Shown: positions 1 to 12,063 of the stretch, piece by piece
How the letters are laid out: the number at the start of each line of letters is the position of its first letter
Numbering within the stretch: position 1 is the stretch's first letter
Origin: Lojkania enalia
Taxonomy: Eukaryota > Ascomycota > Dothideomycetes > Pleosporales
Reading direction: 5' to 3'
Assembly (NCBI GenBank): GCA_010094045.1
Contig: ML986591.1
Span: 389,115-453,114, forward strand
DNA length: 64,000 bases
Program-made: the position numbers and the translations under genes
Notes under the pieces: model-generated
What the model saw: only the letters and a program-made list of their open reading frames with translations
The model's database searches: none
Told to the model about the DNA's origin: nothing

Positions 1-738
1 GCATCATCGGCGACGAAATTATTGAACGGCGGTATGCCATTTTGGCTCAATGCTTTCCTCTACCTCACCTGCTCGCCGATGTAGACCCATCGATACAGCC
101 TCTTCTCGTGGAGCCCACTCGACAGAAGCAGCTTGGCATCCATAAAAAGCCGTATCAACATGTCCATCCTCCGGATCCGCACTTCGTCTGCACCTGTCTA
201 ACCTGTATACTTACATGGAATAATCTTAGCCTCATTCTAGATTTTGCGCATTGGCAGGACAATCTCGATAATGGCAAGCCTATTCCTATCCTTCCTCGTG
301 GTCGAACGACCGAATGGAATCAGGCATTGATCGACCGATACGCTGAGATCGTACGCAAGGCCCTAGGAAATTCACTGTGGCATGCGTGGATATTGGAATT
401 GCACTTGGGAAGCACAATTCGATCCATAAAACGCCATCAGGAGAACAAAGGCAATAAGAGGAAGCATGTTGAAATGACAGAAGAGGAGGCAGAGGCGGGG
501 ACAGATCAGTTCCTAGCCAAGCCCGGCCCTCTGAGTCTGGAGTTTCCGTTCAATCGAGACGAATATTACATGCTGTGTGTTTGATGTCGTTTACATCTTG
601 TTCGATTCACTAACATGACAAAGCGAGGCCTATATCCCCAATCGATGGTGGAAGAAGGCCGAACAGAAATGGGTATACACTATAGCCGGCCAACATAGCC
701 GCGATTTAGGACTACTCGTTCGTTTTGCAAATAGGTAA
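1..738 (+). CDS. Conserved hypothetical protein, 3' part (5' end outside window)
   Basis: The reading frame is open from base 3 with no stop before the window edge, so the gene begins upstream. Exon 1 runs to 574. A 49-nt intron (575-623, GTGTGT...AAAG) avoids the in-frame stop at 582-584, and exon 2 (624-738) ends at TAA. The spliced C-terminus is tryptophan- and arginine-rich and reads coherently. About 228 residues are visible. They contain a CTCLTC cysteine pair near the middle that could bind a metal, and a Lys/Glu-rich linker before the last exon. I recognise no named domain. It looks like a protein conserved among filamentous ascomycetes, but that is an impression and not a search result. 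No functional call is made. Confidence 0.7.
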
Positions 739-1624
739 TACGCCCTCCGAACTTTAGTCGACACACTACTTAAGAGACCCGGGGCGCACGAGCCATCATT
801 ATGCGATAGGTCAGTTCTCGGCATTGACGGCAAAATCTTCAGAATTTGGGTCGCTGTATCGAATCTCTGGATGCTTTATGATTTAAGGATGCTACGTTAC
901 TGACTCAGCCATTTTCGAACGCTCTAACTTGAGTAAAAGCGTTTGTTCTTAACTGGCTATTTTTTGGAGGCTTTGATGCCTGTCCTCTTGCGAAGGCGTA
1001 CGTCCTTCACGGGCCATGTGAGGCCGTTTAATGAAGCGTTTGAATTGTAGTTGTTGATTCTCTTTCTTACCTATTCTAATAAATATTTAGTCGTGGCATT
1101 GGAGGTGTACTAACAGCTTCTCAGGACACCTCAATATACGCCGACATTCTTGTGGTATTAAGGTGTGCAGGAATAGTTGCGCATCTGGCGGAACGAATTT
1201 GAGGAAGATCTTTCATGATCTTACTACCCTATGATCAAGCGTCGGCAATTAGAAAGTCCGATTTTCGGCTTTCTCTCCGCACTGCATGCCCGATCCTTCA
1301 CGTCGCCGTTGAATCCATTCCCAAGGCGTGCTAACCCCCCATTTGCAATAATCACAATTGAAAAATTGGTCATGTGAAAAATATGCCCATTCATGGCTGT
1401 TCGCAATTATCCCCACTTTAAAAGCCTTATCGTGCATCCCGCCGTCCCCTTACGTTGATTTCCTTCCCCTCATGACTCGGGCTTCGGCAACTGGGTTCGC
1501 ACCTCATAAAACCGAGACCATACCCAGAAATGACTCACCTTCATAGATACACCAAATTCTACTCGCAAACTTCTAGTCAAATCACGACATAGTTACGGCC
1601 CTTCATATATACTGCACATAAGCG
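739..1624. other. Intergenic, no gene seen
   Basis: This stretch holds only short, overlapping, mutually incompatible open frames with no family similarity that I can see. It probably carries the terminator of the upstream gene and the promoter of the transporter starting at 1625; a CATATATA run lies at 1604-1611. Confidence 0.6.
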
Positions 1625-3031
1625 ATGGAGAAAGCTGAGGTACCAAACCTACATCCACGAACGAGCACACCTAGCTCACTAGGAGCGCAAGGACGTCCCC
1701 TTAACAAAACGAAGTCGACCACCTCTGCAGCTTTTGAAAGAGTAGCAACACATCTAACAATAAGATCAATTACCAACCCGGCGCCTCCTCCTGATGGCGG
1801 ACTCCTGGCATGGACGCAAGTCGCCTGTGCGTTCATTGTGATGATGAATACCTGGGGCTTTGTCAACTCCTTCGGCGCATTTCAGACATACTACAATTCC
1901 ATCCTGCCACAGAGTCCTTCAGCCATATCCTGGATTGGGAGTACGCAGGCATGTTTCATGTTCCTCCTAGGTACCTTTACTGGTCGAGCCCTGGATGCTG
2001 GCTACTTTCGTCCGACCATCGCCATTGGGATTGTGCTCCAAATTGTGGGTGTCTTTACTATGAGCTTGGCTAAGAATTACTGGCAATTACTCCTCAGCCA
2101 TGGGATATGTACAGGTGTCGGAGGCGGGATATTCTTCGTTCCGGTGATGGGCCTCACGACTACTTATTTTGCCAAGAGAAGAGGATTAGCGATAGGCATT
2201 GTAACGACGGGGAACTCTACCGGGGGAATCGTGTACCCTATAGTCATCCGCCAGTTGCTAAGTAAAGTGGGTTTCGGATGGACGGTGCGCGTCCTCGGAT
2301 TCATCAACGTCGGGGCTCTCGCCGTAGTCCTGGCATTCATGAAACCAAGGCTCCCGCCCCGGAAAGCTGGACCCATTATCGACCCGCCAGCGTTAAAGGA
2401 TCTTCCATACATCCTCCATGTTCTTGGTATATGCTTTGCAATGCCGTCGGTGTACACTGTGTTCTACTACGTACGTTTTACCTCGCATACCCTGCATGGC
2501 CTTTATTCATGATAGCTTTAGATCGCATCTTTCGCCCGTGACGAACTGGGAATGAGCTACGAAGTTTCTCTCAACCTCGTTATCATCGTTAACGGCATCG
2601 GCATCCCCGCGCGCATCCTCCCGGGCTATGTCGCCGATCAGTTCCTCGGCGTCCTGAACACAATGGCCATCTGTCTTGCGCTCAACGTCATCATGCTTTG
2701 GGCCTGGCTTGGTGTAAACTCCATCCCTTCATTCTACGTCTTCACTGTGATTTTTGGCTTAGCGAGCGCGTCGTTCCAGTCCCTATTCCCGACGACTATT
2801 GCTACATTAAGCGATGATCTTATGAAGACTGGGACGAGATTGGGGATGGCTTTTACGACGATTGCTTTCTCAGCGCTGGTGAGTGGGCCAATTGCCGGGG
2901 CTCTGTTAAAGTTGGGCGGCGGGTATACGGTGCCGATTTGTTGGGCGAGTGCGAGTGCGCTAGTTGGAACTTGTTTGGTGGTGAGTGCGAGGTGTATTAA
3001 AAGCGGGAGGGGGTTGAGAATTAGGTGTTAA
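1625..3031 (+). CDS. MFS monocarboxylate transporter-like permease (MCT/MCH family)
   Basis: Two exons, 1625-2470 and 2522-3031, are joined over a 51-nt intron (GTACGT...TTTAG) and give 451 residues, normal for fungal MCT-like transporters of about 12 helices. A hydrophilic N-terminus of about 55 residues leads to the family's PPDGGLLAW-type motif. Helices 4-5 carry the diagnostic block GGIFFVPVMGLTTTYFAKRR followed by GLAIGIVTTGNSTGGIVYP. Exon 2 opens with IASFARDELG, the usual start of the second half. The protein should be a plasma-membrane symporter or facilitator of small acids or related metabolites; the substrate cannot be read. It converges on the MFS gene at 3843-5777, about 0.8 kb away. 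Start chosen: the first ATG of the frame, which gives the expected N-terminal length. Confidence 0.88.
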
Positions 3032-3842
3032 TGTGGAATACAGTCTGGACATAGAAGATTGCAAGGATAACAAGTTGACTTTTTTGGACGCGGTCGAGTG
3101 GGCAGTCTTGTGCGTTGTTACTGCTTTGACTCGGTTTGCAATCCTGTGATTGGCTTGATACGCATGAGATATCGTACTGAGTGGTTGTTTGAGATTTAGG
3201 GGAGGGCCAGGCTGCTCATACATTATATTAAGGGTTTGGAAGACAAAATCAGTATAGATGAACGTGGGATTGAGCGGGGATTAGGGAGGCAACTTCATGT
3301 CTGAATTGGACGATAAAGTATCTCAGGATAGATAGAGCAAACCTATTGAATAGGTAATTATCTCCTAGAGCACATAATTGATGAGGGGAGTTTGGCAGCT
3401 CCTGCTGGAACTTCAATCTAACTAGAATCTAAGTGAACATGATAGCCGTAGTGAGGCTCGGGACCGGATACAAGCATGTCCACGAATCATGCAGTTCTCG
3501 CCTGTCTTTGACTGTGATGTGCGGATCCTTTCAGCGTGGTCCGAAAAATGTTGATGATCTTATATGTCCTCAGCTTCACCGCCGATATGAGACACGGTGG
3601 GGGTTAATAAGAACTAGGTTCTGAGTCAGGTCACGACTCGGTGTTAGCACCAAGTTGGGTTAATGGGGTGCATGTAAGAACATGTGGGGTAAGATTTTGA
3701 ATGGGGGCGTAGCGGGGCTGATGTGAGTCGTGCTATGTGACATATCCTAGTCCTGAGAAGGCTCGAGGGCGAAATTAATGGCTTCGCGAATCTTTTGAAG
3801 GCAACCAGGCCCCAGTAAATATTATCAACCAATTTTCAAATT
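3032..3842. other. Convergent intergenic region, no gene seen
   Basis: These 0.8 kb lie between two convergent transporter genes. Only short frames without family features are present. It should hold both 3' ends. Confidence 0.6.
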
Positions 3843-5777
3843 CTATGGCTTCGTTCCGGATTCACTGTCGTCGACTTCCACATCTAGGTCAACTTTGTCG
3901 CTCACCCCTCCTTTCGCCCCCTTCTCGACCTTATCTCTCTGCCTTCTCTCTTCGGCGATTCTCTTAATATTCAACCACTGCATACCAACCGTGGGCAAAA
4001 TACTCAGACAAGTTGTCACTAGCGCAAGTTTCCAAATTGGGCTAATCGCCTCGGCATACGCTTCTCTCAACTTTCTCAGCACTCCTGCATTATGTGCGAA
4101 CTGACTCAATCCACCTGCTCCAACATCAATGACCTGTTTTGGGGAGACAAACGATGTGTGTGAAGGAACGGTGTGCTGAAGCCTATTAATAAGTAGGTTT
4201 TGACCAACGGAGACGGCAATTGCGCCTCCGAGTTGCCAGGAAAAAACCATGATCGCATTGCCGGTTGCGGTGTCCTTCGGTCTTTGCATATAGATTAGTC
4301 ATTCCTAATGAACGATATAATATGTGAGAGCCTTACTCAAGTACAGCTTGCACTCCTGTGTACGGCAGTTGTTGAGCCATACCAATGCCCAGCCTATTCA
4401 CAACGATTAAGGCGGCCCATTCTACAGTTGAAGTGTTGATGTTGAGGCGTATAAGAAGGCCGCTACCGATACTAGAGATAATAATCCCTACGACCATATA
4501 GGGAACATAAAATCCAAATCGAGAGACTGCTCCACCGGTAGCGCCAATTGCCACAATAGACGGTAGGACAAAAGATATCATCCGGATGCCGGCTGCTGTT
4601 GCCGACACCCCTTGGACAGATTGAAAAAATATTGGGAGGTAGTAGGCATACTGCTGTTTTGAGAATCTGGTTCAAGCGAGGAAAGACGATTGCATACCAC
4701 AATGCTAGAGATGCCCAAAGTGAACAAAACAAGCGCTCCCATGTAGATAGATCGAATCTTAATCACTCGCGGCGGTATTGTTGCACATTCGCCCAGGCGC
4801 CATTGGAGAGCGACGAAAAGAATCCCACAGATACCGAAACACACAAATAGTCCGATTGATGTTCCACTGCTCCATGTAATCGTTTGTCCGCCCCATTGAA
4901 GGACGAGAAGAAGCGAAACAATACTTCCTAAGAAGATGACAGTCCCAATTCCATCAAGATGCTTTAGCTTCTCTTTAAGCAACAGAGATTGGTTCTCTCT
5001 ATTCGCATCAGGGGAGATAGTTACGAACATGAACACGACGGTAAAGACAATAACGCTAATAGGTACGTTTCTGTTATTGGGGTTAGTGAGTTGTTACGCG
5101 GTTATATTTAGAGAGATCTCCTCATACATCCAGAAACACCAACCTAGTGATAGATTAGCTCGGGCAAGATCAGAGTATGAGCAAGGGAAACGCACGCCAG
5201 CTCACATGATCAGTCAGAGCACCGCCAATCACAGGCCCCGCACATGCGCTAATGGCAGCCGCACCGGCGACTATTCCCTGGAACACCGGGACTTTTTCTA
5301 ACAGCACGATGAATGAGACGATTGCGAGGGCGCCTTGCAGCAGCCCTGCAGCGCCGAATCCCAAGAAAGCTCGACCAAAAATCAGGACCGCTGACTTTTT
5401 GGACGTCGCGCAAACGATTGAACCGACTAGGAGCCATTAGCGGCACCGGATAAGTATGGCCACCGGCGTATACCTTCAAATAACACAATCGAGACGAGAT
5501 AAACGATTTTCGCGTCGAAATATTTGTACATGTTTCCGAAGAAAGGCTGGAACGCCGTGATTGTGAGCAGATACGCAGAACCATACCAGGCAATATCATC
5601 AAGCGAATGGAACTCGGTCGTAATCTTTGGGATAGCGACACCAATGATGTTCATATCGAGGCCATAGAGGACAACCCCTAGGCATAAGGACGTCATAACG
5701 ATTGCGAGCTTCCATGATTGCAGATGCGATGGGTCGTTGTCGACTTCGATGACTTCCTCTTGCTTCTCTTCGCCCAT
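3843..5777 (-). CDS. MFS transporter, DHA2/TRI12-like (14-helix drug:H+ antiporter type)
   Basis: Six exons on the minus strand (5777-5474, 5426-5196, 5143-5128, 5070-4698, 4653-4337, 4281-3843) give about 559 residues, the usual size of 14-helix fungal efflux pumps. The start is the ATG before GEEKQEEVIE; the frame extends upstream but loses family character. Motifs in order: LDMNIIGVAIPKI in helix 1; WYGSAYLLTITAFQP; GFGAAGLLQGALAIV; GGALTDHVSW spliced through a 16-nt exon into RWCFWINVP; LDGIGTVIFLGS; and GNAIMVFSWQLGGAIAVSVG late in the protein. Exon 5 could start three bases later because the acceptor is a tandem CAGCAG. The role is probably export of a small molecule from the plasma membrane. 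No biosynthetic core gene lies next to it, so the cargo is unknown. Confidence 0.87.
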
Positions 5778-8281
5778 GGCGCTGCTAGAGTGGAGATGGA
5801 CTGGAGATGAAAAGTGTGGAGGAAGAAGGCTTGGACAAGCCTGGGCGACGCGGCAAATGTCTCGCAGGTCTGTTTGGCTTGGGCACGGACAGTGATCACC
5901 GTTTCGCATCCTTGCTTCGTCCAGATGATTGCGGCACGGACAGGCAAGCTTTGATATGGATTTTGCGGCATGGGCTGCCTGCAACCAACGCCAACCCTGG
6001 ACAACCGAAAATTAACTATACGGGTATTCGTTTACCCGCCCACGCACAAGACTCAATTTCGCCGAAAACATCGTCACGGTATTTTTTGTCTTGAGCCTCA
6101 GCGAACAGGCGTTTGCGCATTGTGCCTTGACTTCATGCTCGTAGAAGAATTGTTGTGGGTTTTTTTAATTCAATGATGCATTAGAACGGCTATTGGGACA
6201 GTTTAGTAGACTGTGGAACTTCAACTCAGCGCCTCGAGTAAGCGCCACTAGCTTCAAGCATATTATCAGCAATGCACATCCAGCGAGAAAACATTCCAGT
6301 AGCTATTTGCTATGTACAATTTATTCGCCAACCAAAGATGTTTTCCGCGGGAGGGCAACCGGCGCTTTGGAACCAGATTCAAGCCAGGGATCGAGGCGTT
6401 TCACGCACCTAGTGTGGCCTTTTTGCGCCATTGGTTCCATTACTTTGGTACGGAAGGAGCCATGGGCCGTTCCACTGCTGCTCGCATGGCACATGCATGT
6501 CGGGGACTTGTAGACGAGATAGACGCTTCTATTGCTGCTGTTGGCACTCAGACTTTCTTCAATCTGTAGGAGCTAGATTCCTTGCTTTATAGCAGAGCCT
6601 CTCGTACGGGGCTTGCTTAAGGGAGCATTAATGGTGGAGCCCATACACGATCACACTTCGCTTTACAGCACGCATCAGATGCACGATTGGCTTAATTGGC
6701 CGCGGTACCCGACTCTATAATCTGACCATGACTCGAAGGCCATTTCTGGCTCGGACAGTTGCATGCTTCATAGCCTGTGGCATAGCCAAAGATAGGTCAT
6801 TGTCCGCTTGAAAGACAGATATAGACGAGATAAAGTAGGTTTTTCCATATCCTTCTCTCCATTCATTCGGCAACGGGCTCTGATGTCGTTCTCTTCCGTC
6901 TGTTCAGTTCGTTTGCGTCAGATGACTTCCTTCCATGAAAGCGATGGATGCGGTATTTCTTGTTTGTGATTAGATTTTCTGAGTAAAAATCTCGCAACTC
7001 GTTTGAAACTCTAAAATTTCCAAGTTTGTGAGCGCTCATCAGGCCATCGTGTTGACCGCTTCATCTTTAGGGGCTGATTGTGAGATATGCGATTGGCAGT
7101 CAAGCATGCTCTCCACCTCTTGCATATGAGAGCCTACGCCAACAACACATCACTTATCGCCCACTACTTGCTCCGCAGCCCGAGTTTCTCTTAGCAATCA
7201 GCAAAGCAGCCAGCAGCTGCCGGAATAGGTAGGATTGCTTTGGAGGAATATGATTGGAGACTATATCTCGCTTGCATATACCTGCATACGGACCTTGCCC
7301 TTGCAATCGGCATATTGATTGACTGGCGCGTAATTCCTGCAACAGCCTCTCAGCTGCCCAATGGAATTAATTGACGAGTAATCGCCGTACCGGATGTTTT
7401 CCCATGTCTCCCGCTTCACGCCATTCAGGTTTGCTGCAGCGTAATGCGGCGTAGACGCGCTACTGCAGCATGCCCCGCTTCAGCCGCTGTCTGTCACCTT
7501 CCTTGATTCCCGCTGTATTTTCCTTGCTGATTTCCAAGGCACACTCTACATATTCGTGATTGAAGGTAGGACGCCTATTTCACTTAGGGCCGCTTCGTTC
7601 GGAGGTCACTGAGTTGAGCCTTCCTCTCTATAGCCTGCTATATTTATAAAGATACTGCATATCCTAACGCTTCGGCCGCTTATCCCGCTCAGTCCGCACG
7701 GGAAAGCCCCTCCTGGTGGTGCATTAGTCCGCAGGGCCGCTACTCCAAAACCGCAGCACTGCAGGACGACATACATGGTGACCCACTCGTTACGGATAGA
7801 TAAAAGCACGACGAGTCAGATCACCTCGGAGGTCCGGATTACACTAGGAAGGGTTGGATTAAGCGAGTCGTACGCATTCGGGGAACTCGTGGAATGCAGC
7901 TCAGAACATGGGCGGTACGACGAGCTGCGAACTGAGCACGTTGCGTGCCGCACATGGTGTGGGGGCTCCGCCCATGCAGCACGCAAACGAAGAGCCACTG
8001 AAATACTTTTTGGCCGCTGCAAGTACTTGCTTGCCGAGCCTCTCATGCAAAATATCAAAAGGGTAGAAGCGCGAGGCGCGTTTGCGGCGAGGTACACTTT
8101 ACGCCATACAGGCCGACAGCCGCCAATTCCTAGAGCGTTAAGCGCCTACATAAATAGTTCCGGGAACGAAGGTTATTAGGGTGGGGATGCGCACTTTGTT
8201 GAGGGCTCGCCTTGTCAATCTCAATTTCTTTCGGTGCTCTGGTCGAAAGTTTGTTATCTGTCGTGTTACACCTGCTCCAGC
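5778..8281. other. 2.5-kb intergenic region, no gene seen
   Basis: Several short frames exist (for example 6193-6569 and 7775-8179) but they overlap on both strands and show no domain or family-like composition. I cannot support a gene, tRNA or mobile element here. The 3' end of the stretch must contain the promoter of the P450 starting at 8282. Confidence 0.5.
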
Positions 8282-10374
8282 ATGGATCAGTATCTGGGTT
8301 ATGCCGGCTACGGTATGGAGTACCTACGTGACACCGGGTACAGTATCGATCAGTACCTACGTGATACTCGCTACAATGTGGATCAGTATCTGCGTGACAC
8401 CCGCTACAACGTTGATCAGTACTTGCGTTATACCCGCGACAATGTCAAAGTTGATCAGTATCTCGTATCTCCACTAGTGGTTTGGGTCATCTGTGTGCTT
8501 TGCGTATCCGGGTTGCTGGGATTCGATGCCTACGTCAGTAGTTTTTGGGTCACACTGGCTTCACGCTAACTATTCGTTGTTATAGATTCTTCGCCGGAAG
8601 TATAGGTCGAAGGTCAAAAGGTTCATTCAACAGACGCGAGCGGTCATTAACGATTTCGTAAGAATTTCCCCCTCGCTTAGTATTTTCAGAATCCTAATTC
8701 AGTTGTCACTAGAGATCAGCAAGATACTATAAGCCATGGAACAGCGCCAAGCCCATAATCGTAACTACAAAGAAGCAAATCCAAGAGCTCAGCGAAGCTT
8801 CTCAGGTTCTCTCCCAGCGAGCTGTCTACGCTGATGTTGGTTCACCAGCATGACTGGTAAACCCACACTAATGCTTGCAGATGTTTGGTTTCAAGCATAC
8901 TCTGAACGGCTATGATCACCACGAAGTCAACACAGCAAAATCCCGCCTCTTTGGCCGCCTCCTGCAAGTCCAAGGAACTGCAAATCTTCCCAAAGTCTTC
9001 CCATTCTTGACGAAACGACTCAACGAAAGCCTAGGTGTGCAGCTTCGTCAAGGAAAACTCACTCCAAGTATCACTTCTTGAACTCCTGCTGATTTTGATG
9101 TTTAATGACCTGTGGACAGACGGCATTTCCCTTCCTGTCGCTAACACTGTCCGCGTCCTCGCTTCGCGCTTAATGGGCGTCACTTTCTTCGGCGAGAATC
9201 TGTGTACGTACCACAAACATCCCCAAATCCTCAATCTGCCTCCTGATTGCCTCCAACAGCTGCCGATCCAAAGTTTGCCGACGCACTTCTGCGTCACCCC
9301 AAGGATATGGTATCATGTCTGGCGGCCTTTCAAGTAACCCCAGGGTTCCTCTCTTCGTAAGCGACCCATTGCATAATCATAATTGACTGTCTTGCTAACG
9401 CGTATCGCCAGTGCTGTCCACTCCCTCATAACCCGGGGTGGCCAATCACAGAAGCTGATCCTAAGCAAACTCGCCTACATCCTCGGCCCCGGCTACGAGA
9501 GCTGGGACGAGCCCCTGCCACTAAAGGAGCTCACATTCGCCTGGAATATGGTGCAGTTAACCCGTGACAACCCCTACTGGACCAGCTCGGAGCAGCTGGC
9601 GCAGAACCTGCTGGGCGCGTGGTTCGCGGCGGCGCACCAGCCCTGGATGAACCTTGACTTCATCACGCTATCGCTCTGCGTGCATCCTGAGATCCAGGAT
9701 GCGCTGAGGGAGGAGATTGGCGATTTGGAGGGTCTGGATTATGAGAGGTTGCAAAATATGCCGCTGCTAGATAGCTTTATTAAGGAGACGGTTCGGCTGC
9801 ATCCGCTGGATACTAGTAAGTTCCTCATTCATCGTTTCTCTTTCGTTCGGGTGATGTGGAAATTTGCGTTCGTCATGCTGATTATGATACAAAGTGGCGG
9901 TGCGCAGGAAGGCATTGAAGGATTACACCTTTGTGGGCGGTGCACCCTTCGTCAAGGCCGGCTCTACTGTCTGTGTATCCTCGTACGACAAGATGCATGA
10001 TGACATCGACTACCCGAATCCAAACTCCTACCAACCGCGCCGTTTCCTCGACACCCGCTCGCCCGTCCGCGGCACTAAGTTCACCGATGTCTCTGAGAAG
10101 TTTCCCGTCTGGGGCTTTGGCTCACTTGCTTGGTACGTCTTTCAATCCCGAATTCTCTGTAGTAATATTCGACCTTGAGAGATTTTTTGCTGACCCTGAC
10201 TGGAATAGCCCCGGCCGCTTCCACGCCTCGATTGTCATAAAACTGATCCTTGTGCATCTGATCATGAAATTCGATCTCCGGCTCGAAGACGAGAAGGCGC
10301 GGAGGCTGTGGTCGTGGGAGACCTTTACCATGCCGTATGAATCTACGCGCTTCGTGCTCAAAGCGCGGACCTAG
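8282..10374 (+). CDS. Cytochrome P450 monooxygenase, nine exons, with N-terminal 11-residue repeats
   Basis: Exons 8282-8533, 8586-8657, 8713-8835, 8881-9067, 9120-9203, 9260-9356, 9412-9815, 9895-10132 and 10209-10374 splice in frame to 540 residues, a normal length for a membrane-bound fungal P450. Residues 1-60 are about five imperfect DQYLRDTRYNV-type repeats; a hydrophobic anchor (VVWVICVLCVSGLLGF) follows. The mid-region carries MFGFKHTLNGYDHHE and LASRLMGVTFFGE. The I-helix region reads AWFAAAHQPW instead of the AGxDT motif, as in several fungal secondary-metabolism P450s. K-helix ETVR is present. The heme loop is FGSLACPGRF with Cys about 486, completed across the last intron. It is expected in the ER membrane, oxidising a lipophilic substrate that cannot be named. 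It stands alone, without neighbouring core enzymes. Small exons make exons 2-3 the least certain part. Confidence 0.87.
8285..8464 (+). repeat. 33-bp in-frame tandem repeat at the 5' end of the P450 gene
   Basis: Units at 8285-8314 (one codon short), 8315-8347, 8348-8380, 8381-8413 and 8414-8446, plus a partial unit at 8453-8464, encode variants of DQYLRDTRYNV. Units three and four are identical in protein but differ at several third codon positions, so the peptide rather than only the DNA appears to have been kept. Confidence 0.9.
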
Positions 10375-11184
10375 ATAGAATAGCCACATACATACTGGCA
10401 CCATTTCCTACTATGTGCATACATATCTATCTATTTCTACTTATCTATTTATTAATCTAGTTATTAGTTACTAGTTACTAGCTAGGTTTAATGAGTGCAA
10501 AACGAATCCAACACGATCCTTAACTGCAACTTCCCTCCGCCGCATTCGCATGCATTCTGCCCGTGCTTCCTCCCCCCTCCCCCCCGGGGCAGTGCAATCC
10601 TATACACCCCGCAGCTGAACAATTGCAATAAGGCGTACATACGTATCGAATAGCCGGCCTTGGCTGGGGCCACAATTAATTAAAAACAGCGCCCATGCCC
10701 CCCCGGTCGCACGAGTGAAGTGCACTGACGTTTCGTGCCCGCGTCAGGTCGAGTTGGGAAAAAGCTTGTATCGACGCCGTAGAGCGGCATGGCATGGGGC
10801 AATATATCGATTTATTGTTTGTACAAGCTTGGGGTTGGATTTAGCCGATGCGTTCACGGGGCGGGGAGGATGTGGCGCTTAGCGGGTTGTTATTGCGGGG
10901 AGGGAGATATGCTGAGGATATCGTTGTGGACGTTCATAATGGCAAGAAGCTTGATGAATACGATTCTTTTGATTCCGCACCAGGACCATGCCGAGACATG
11001 GATGGTGGCTTCTGGGGTACCTATTCACCCAACACATTGTTTTTGAAATACGTATAACCTTACCAAAAAAAAAAAAAAAAAAAAAAAAGGCGCAAAGGAA
11101 AGGGAAAACAGTAAACCCTGACATTCAAGCACTCCAAACTTACTACCTAGACCCCTCCGCAACGCAGCACCACCCCAACCCTTC
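10375..11184. other. Intergenic with a 24-base A run
   Basis: No gene is supported. A run of 24 A lies at 11065-11088, and a C-rich run at about 10569-10586. Either may be an assembly-sensitive site. Confidence 0.6.
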
Positions 11185-11415
11185 TTAACTACCCACTTCT
11201 CTCCCCATCCTAATCAACCCTCTTACTCCCCAAAATCCCCCGCGACCGCATTCTGGAACCTCCTTTTTCCTGCCGCTGTACAAAACAACGAACAAGAGCC
11301 CGACCGCGATGAACACGGCGCCCAGCACCCTCAGCGCACCGTTCAAGTTTGCAATCTTATCTTCCTGCCTCGAGATATACTCCTCGTCCTCCGTGCGCGA
11401 GGGGTAGCGGGACAT
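11185..11415 (-). CDS. Small single-helix membrane protein, hypothetical
   Basis: A 76-residue single-exon frame. The start sits in a good fungal context (CCAAAATGTCC). The first 25 residues are acidic/polar (SRTEDEEYISRQEDKI). One hydrophobic helix (LRVLGAVFIAVGLLFVVLYS) follows, then a basic SGRKK stop-transfer, which predicts an N-out or N-in single-pass protein. The last 25 residues are glycine- and arginine-rich and look less constrained, so a missed 3' intron is possible. I do not recognise a named family. It lies between the P450 and the amino-acid permease with independent flanks. Confidence 0.6.
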   Translation of the reverse strand: MSRYPSRTEDEEYISRQEDKIANLNGALRVLGAVFIAVGLLFVVLYSGRKKEVPECGRGGFWGVRGLIRMGREVGS

Positions 11416-12063
11416 TTTGGCTGTACGATTGATAGTAGCTTGACCGTACTGTCGATACGATGTGATGGTAGTTTGGGGTTTGAATCGATCGAATGACGTG
11501 CGACGTCCAAGGTGCTAATAGTTTTACTAAGGGAATCGGATTATGGCCATGGCAGGACTACGGTGATGCTACCAAGTGCAATGCACATACAATCCGTCTT
11601 TCGTGTCATCGTTTTACTGAAAAAGAAGGTCACGGGTAGGAAGTACGGTTTTTGGAACGCAGCTTCCAATCCGTTCTATGACGGACAAAGTTGCGTGCGA
11701 TCGTGTCTATGCTGCGAATGTATTATTAACAGACCTCTTTCCTTTGTGAAGGTTTGAGAGAATAGAATATGTATAAATAATAAATGACGGGACTATAGCT
11801 GATGGTTGTGTTGTGTGTGTGGGGGGTCTTAGGTACGTGGCCAGAACACCTTCCGGAAATATGGTACTTAATTCCGGGCCTGGAAACTATCGTGCATCAA
11901 CTTGGGCATAGAATGTGGTTTTTTTGATTGAATATATTAGACGTCTCTGGAAGACGGAGCGAAGGTATAGCATATTAAACACAGCAATGCCTTCACATGT
12001 GGACGAAAACATTCCCCCTCCCCTACCGACTACCAAAAGTTAAGGATCACAAGTCGGTATAGT
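11416..12063. other. Intergenic, no gene seen
   Basis: It holds the 5' flank of the small minus-strand gene and the 3' flank of the permease. A frame at 11512-11757 has no supporting features. Confidence 0.6.

Noticed and set aside
7775..8179. 134-codon plus-strand frame with an opposite-strand frame of similar length
   Set aside because: Neither strand shows recognisable protein features; mirrored open frames suggest composition, not coding.
8285..8464. CRISPR-like or intergenic minisatellite interpretation of the 33-bp repeat
   Set aside because: There are no spacers, the organism is a fungus, and the repeat is in frame with the P450 that follows.
11065..11088. A24 run as a retroposon poly(A) tail
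   Set aside because: No upstream retroelement sequence or target-site duplication is visible; treated as a homopolymer.
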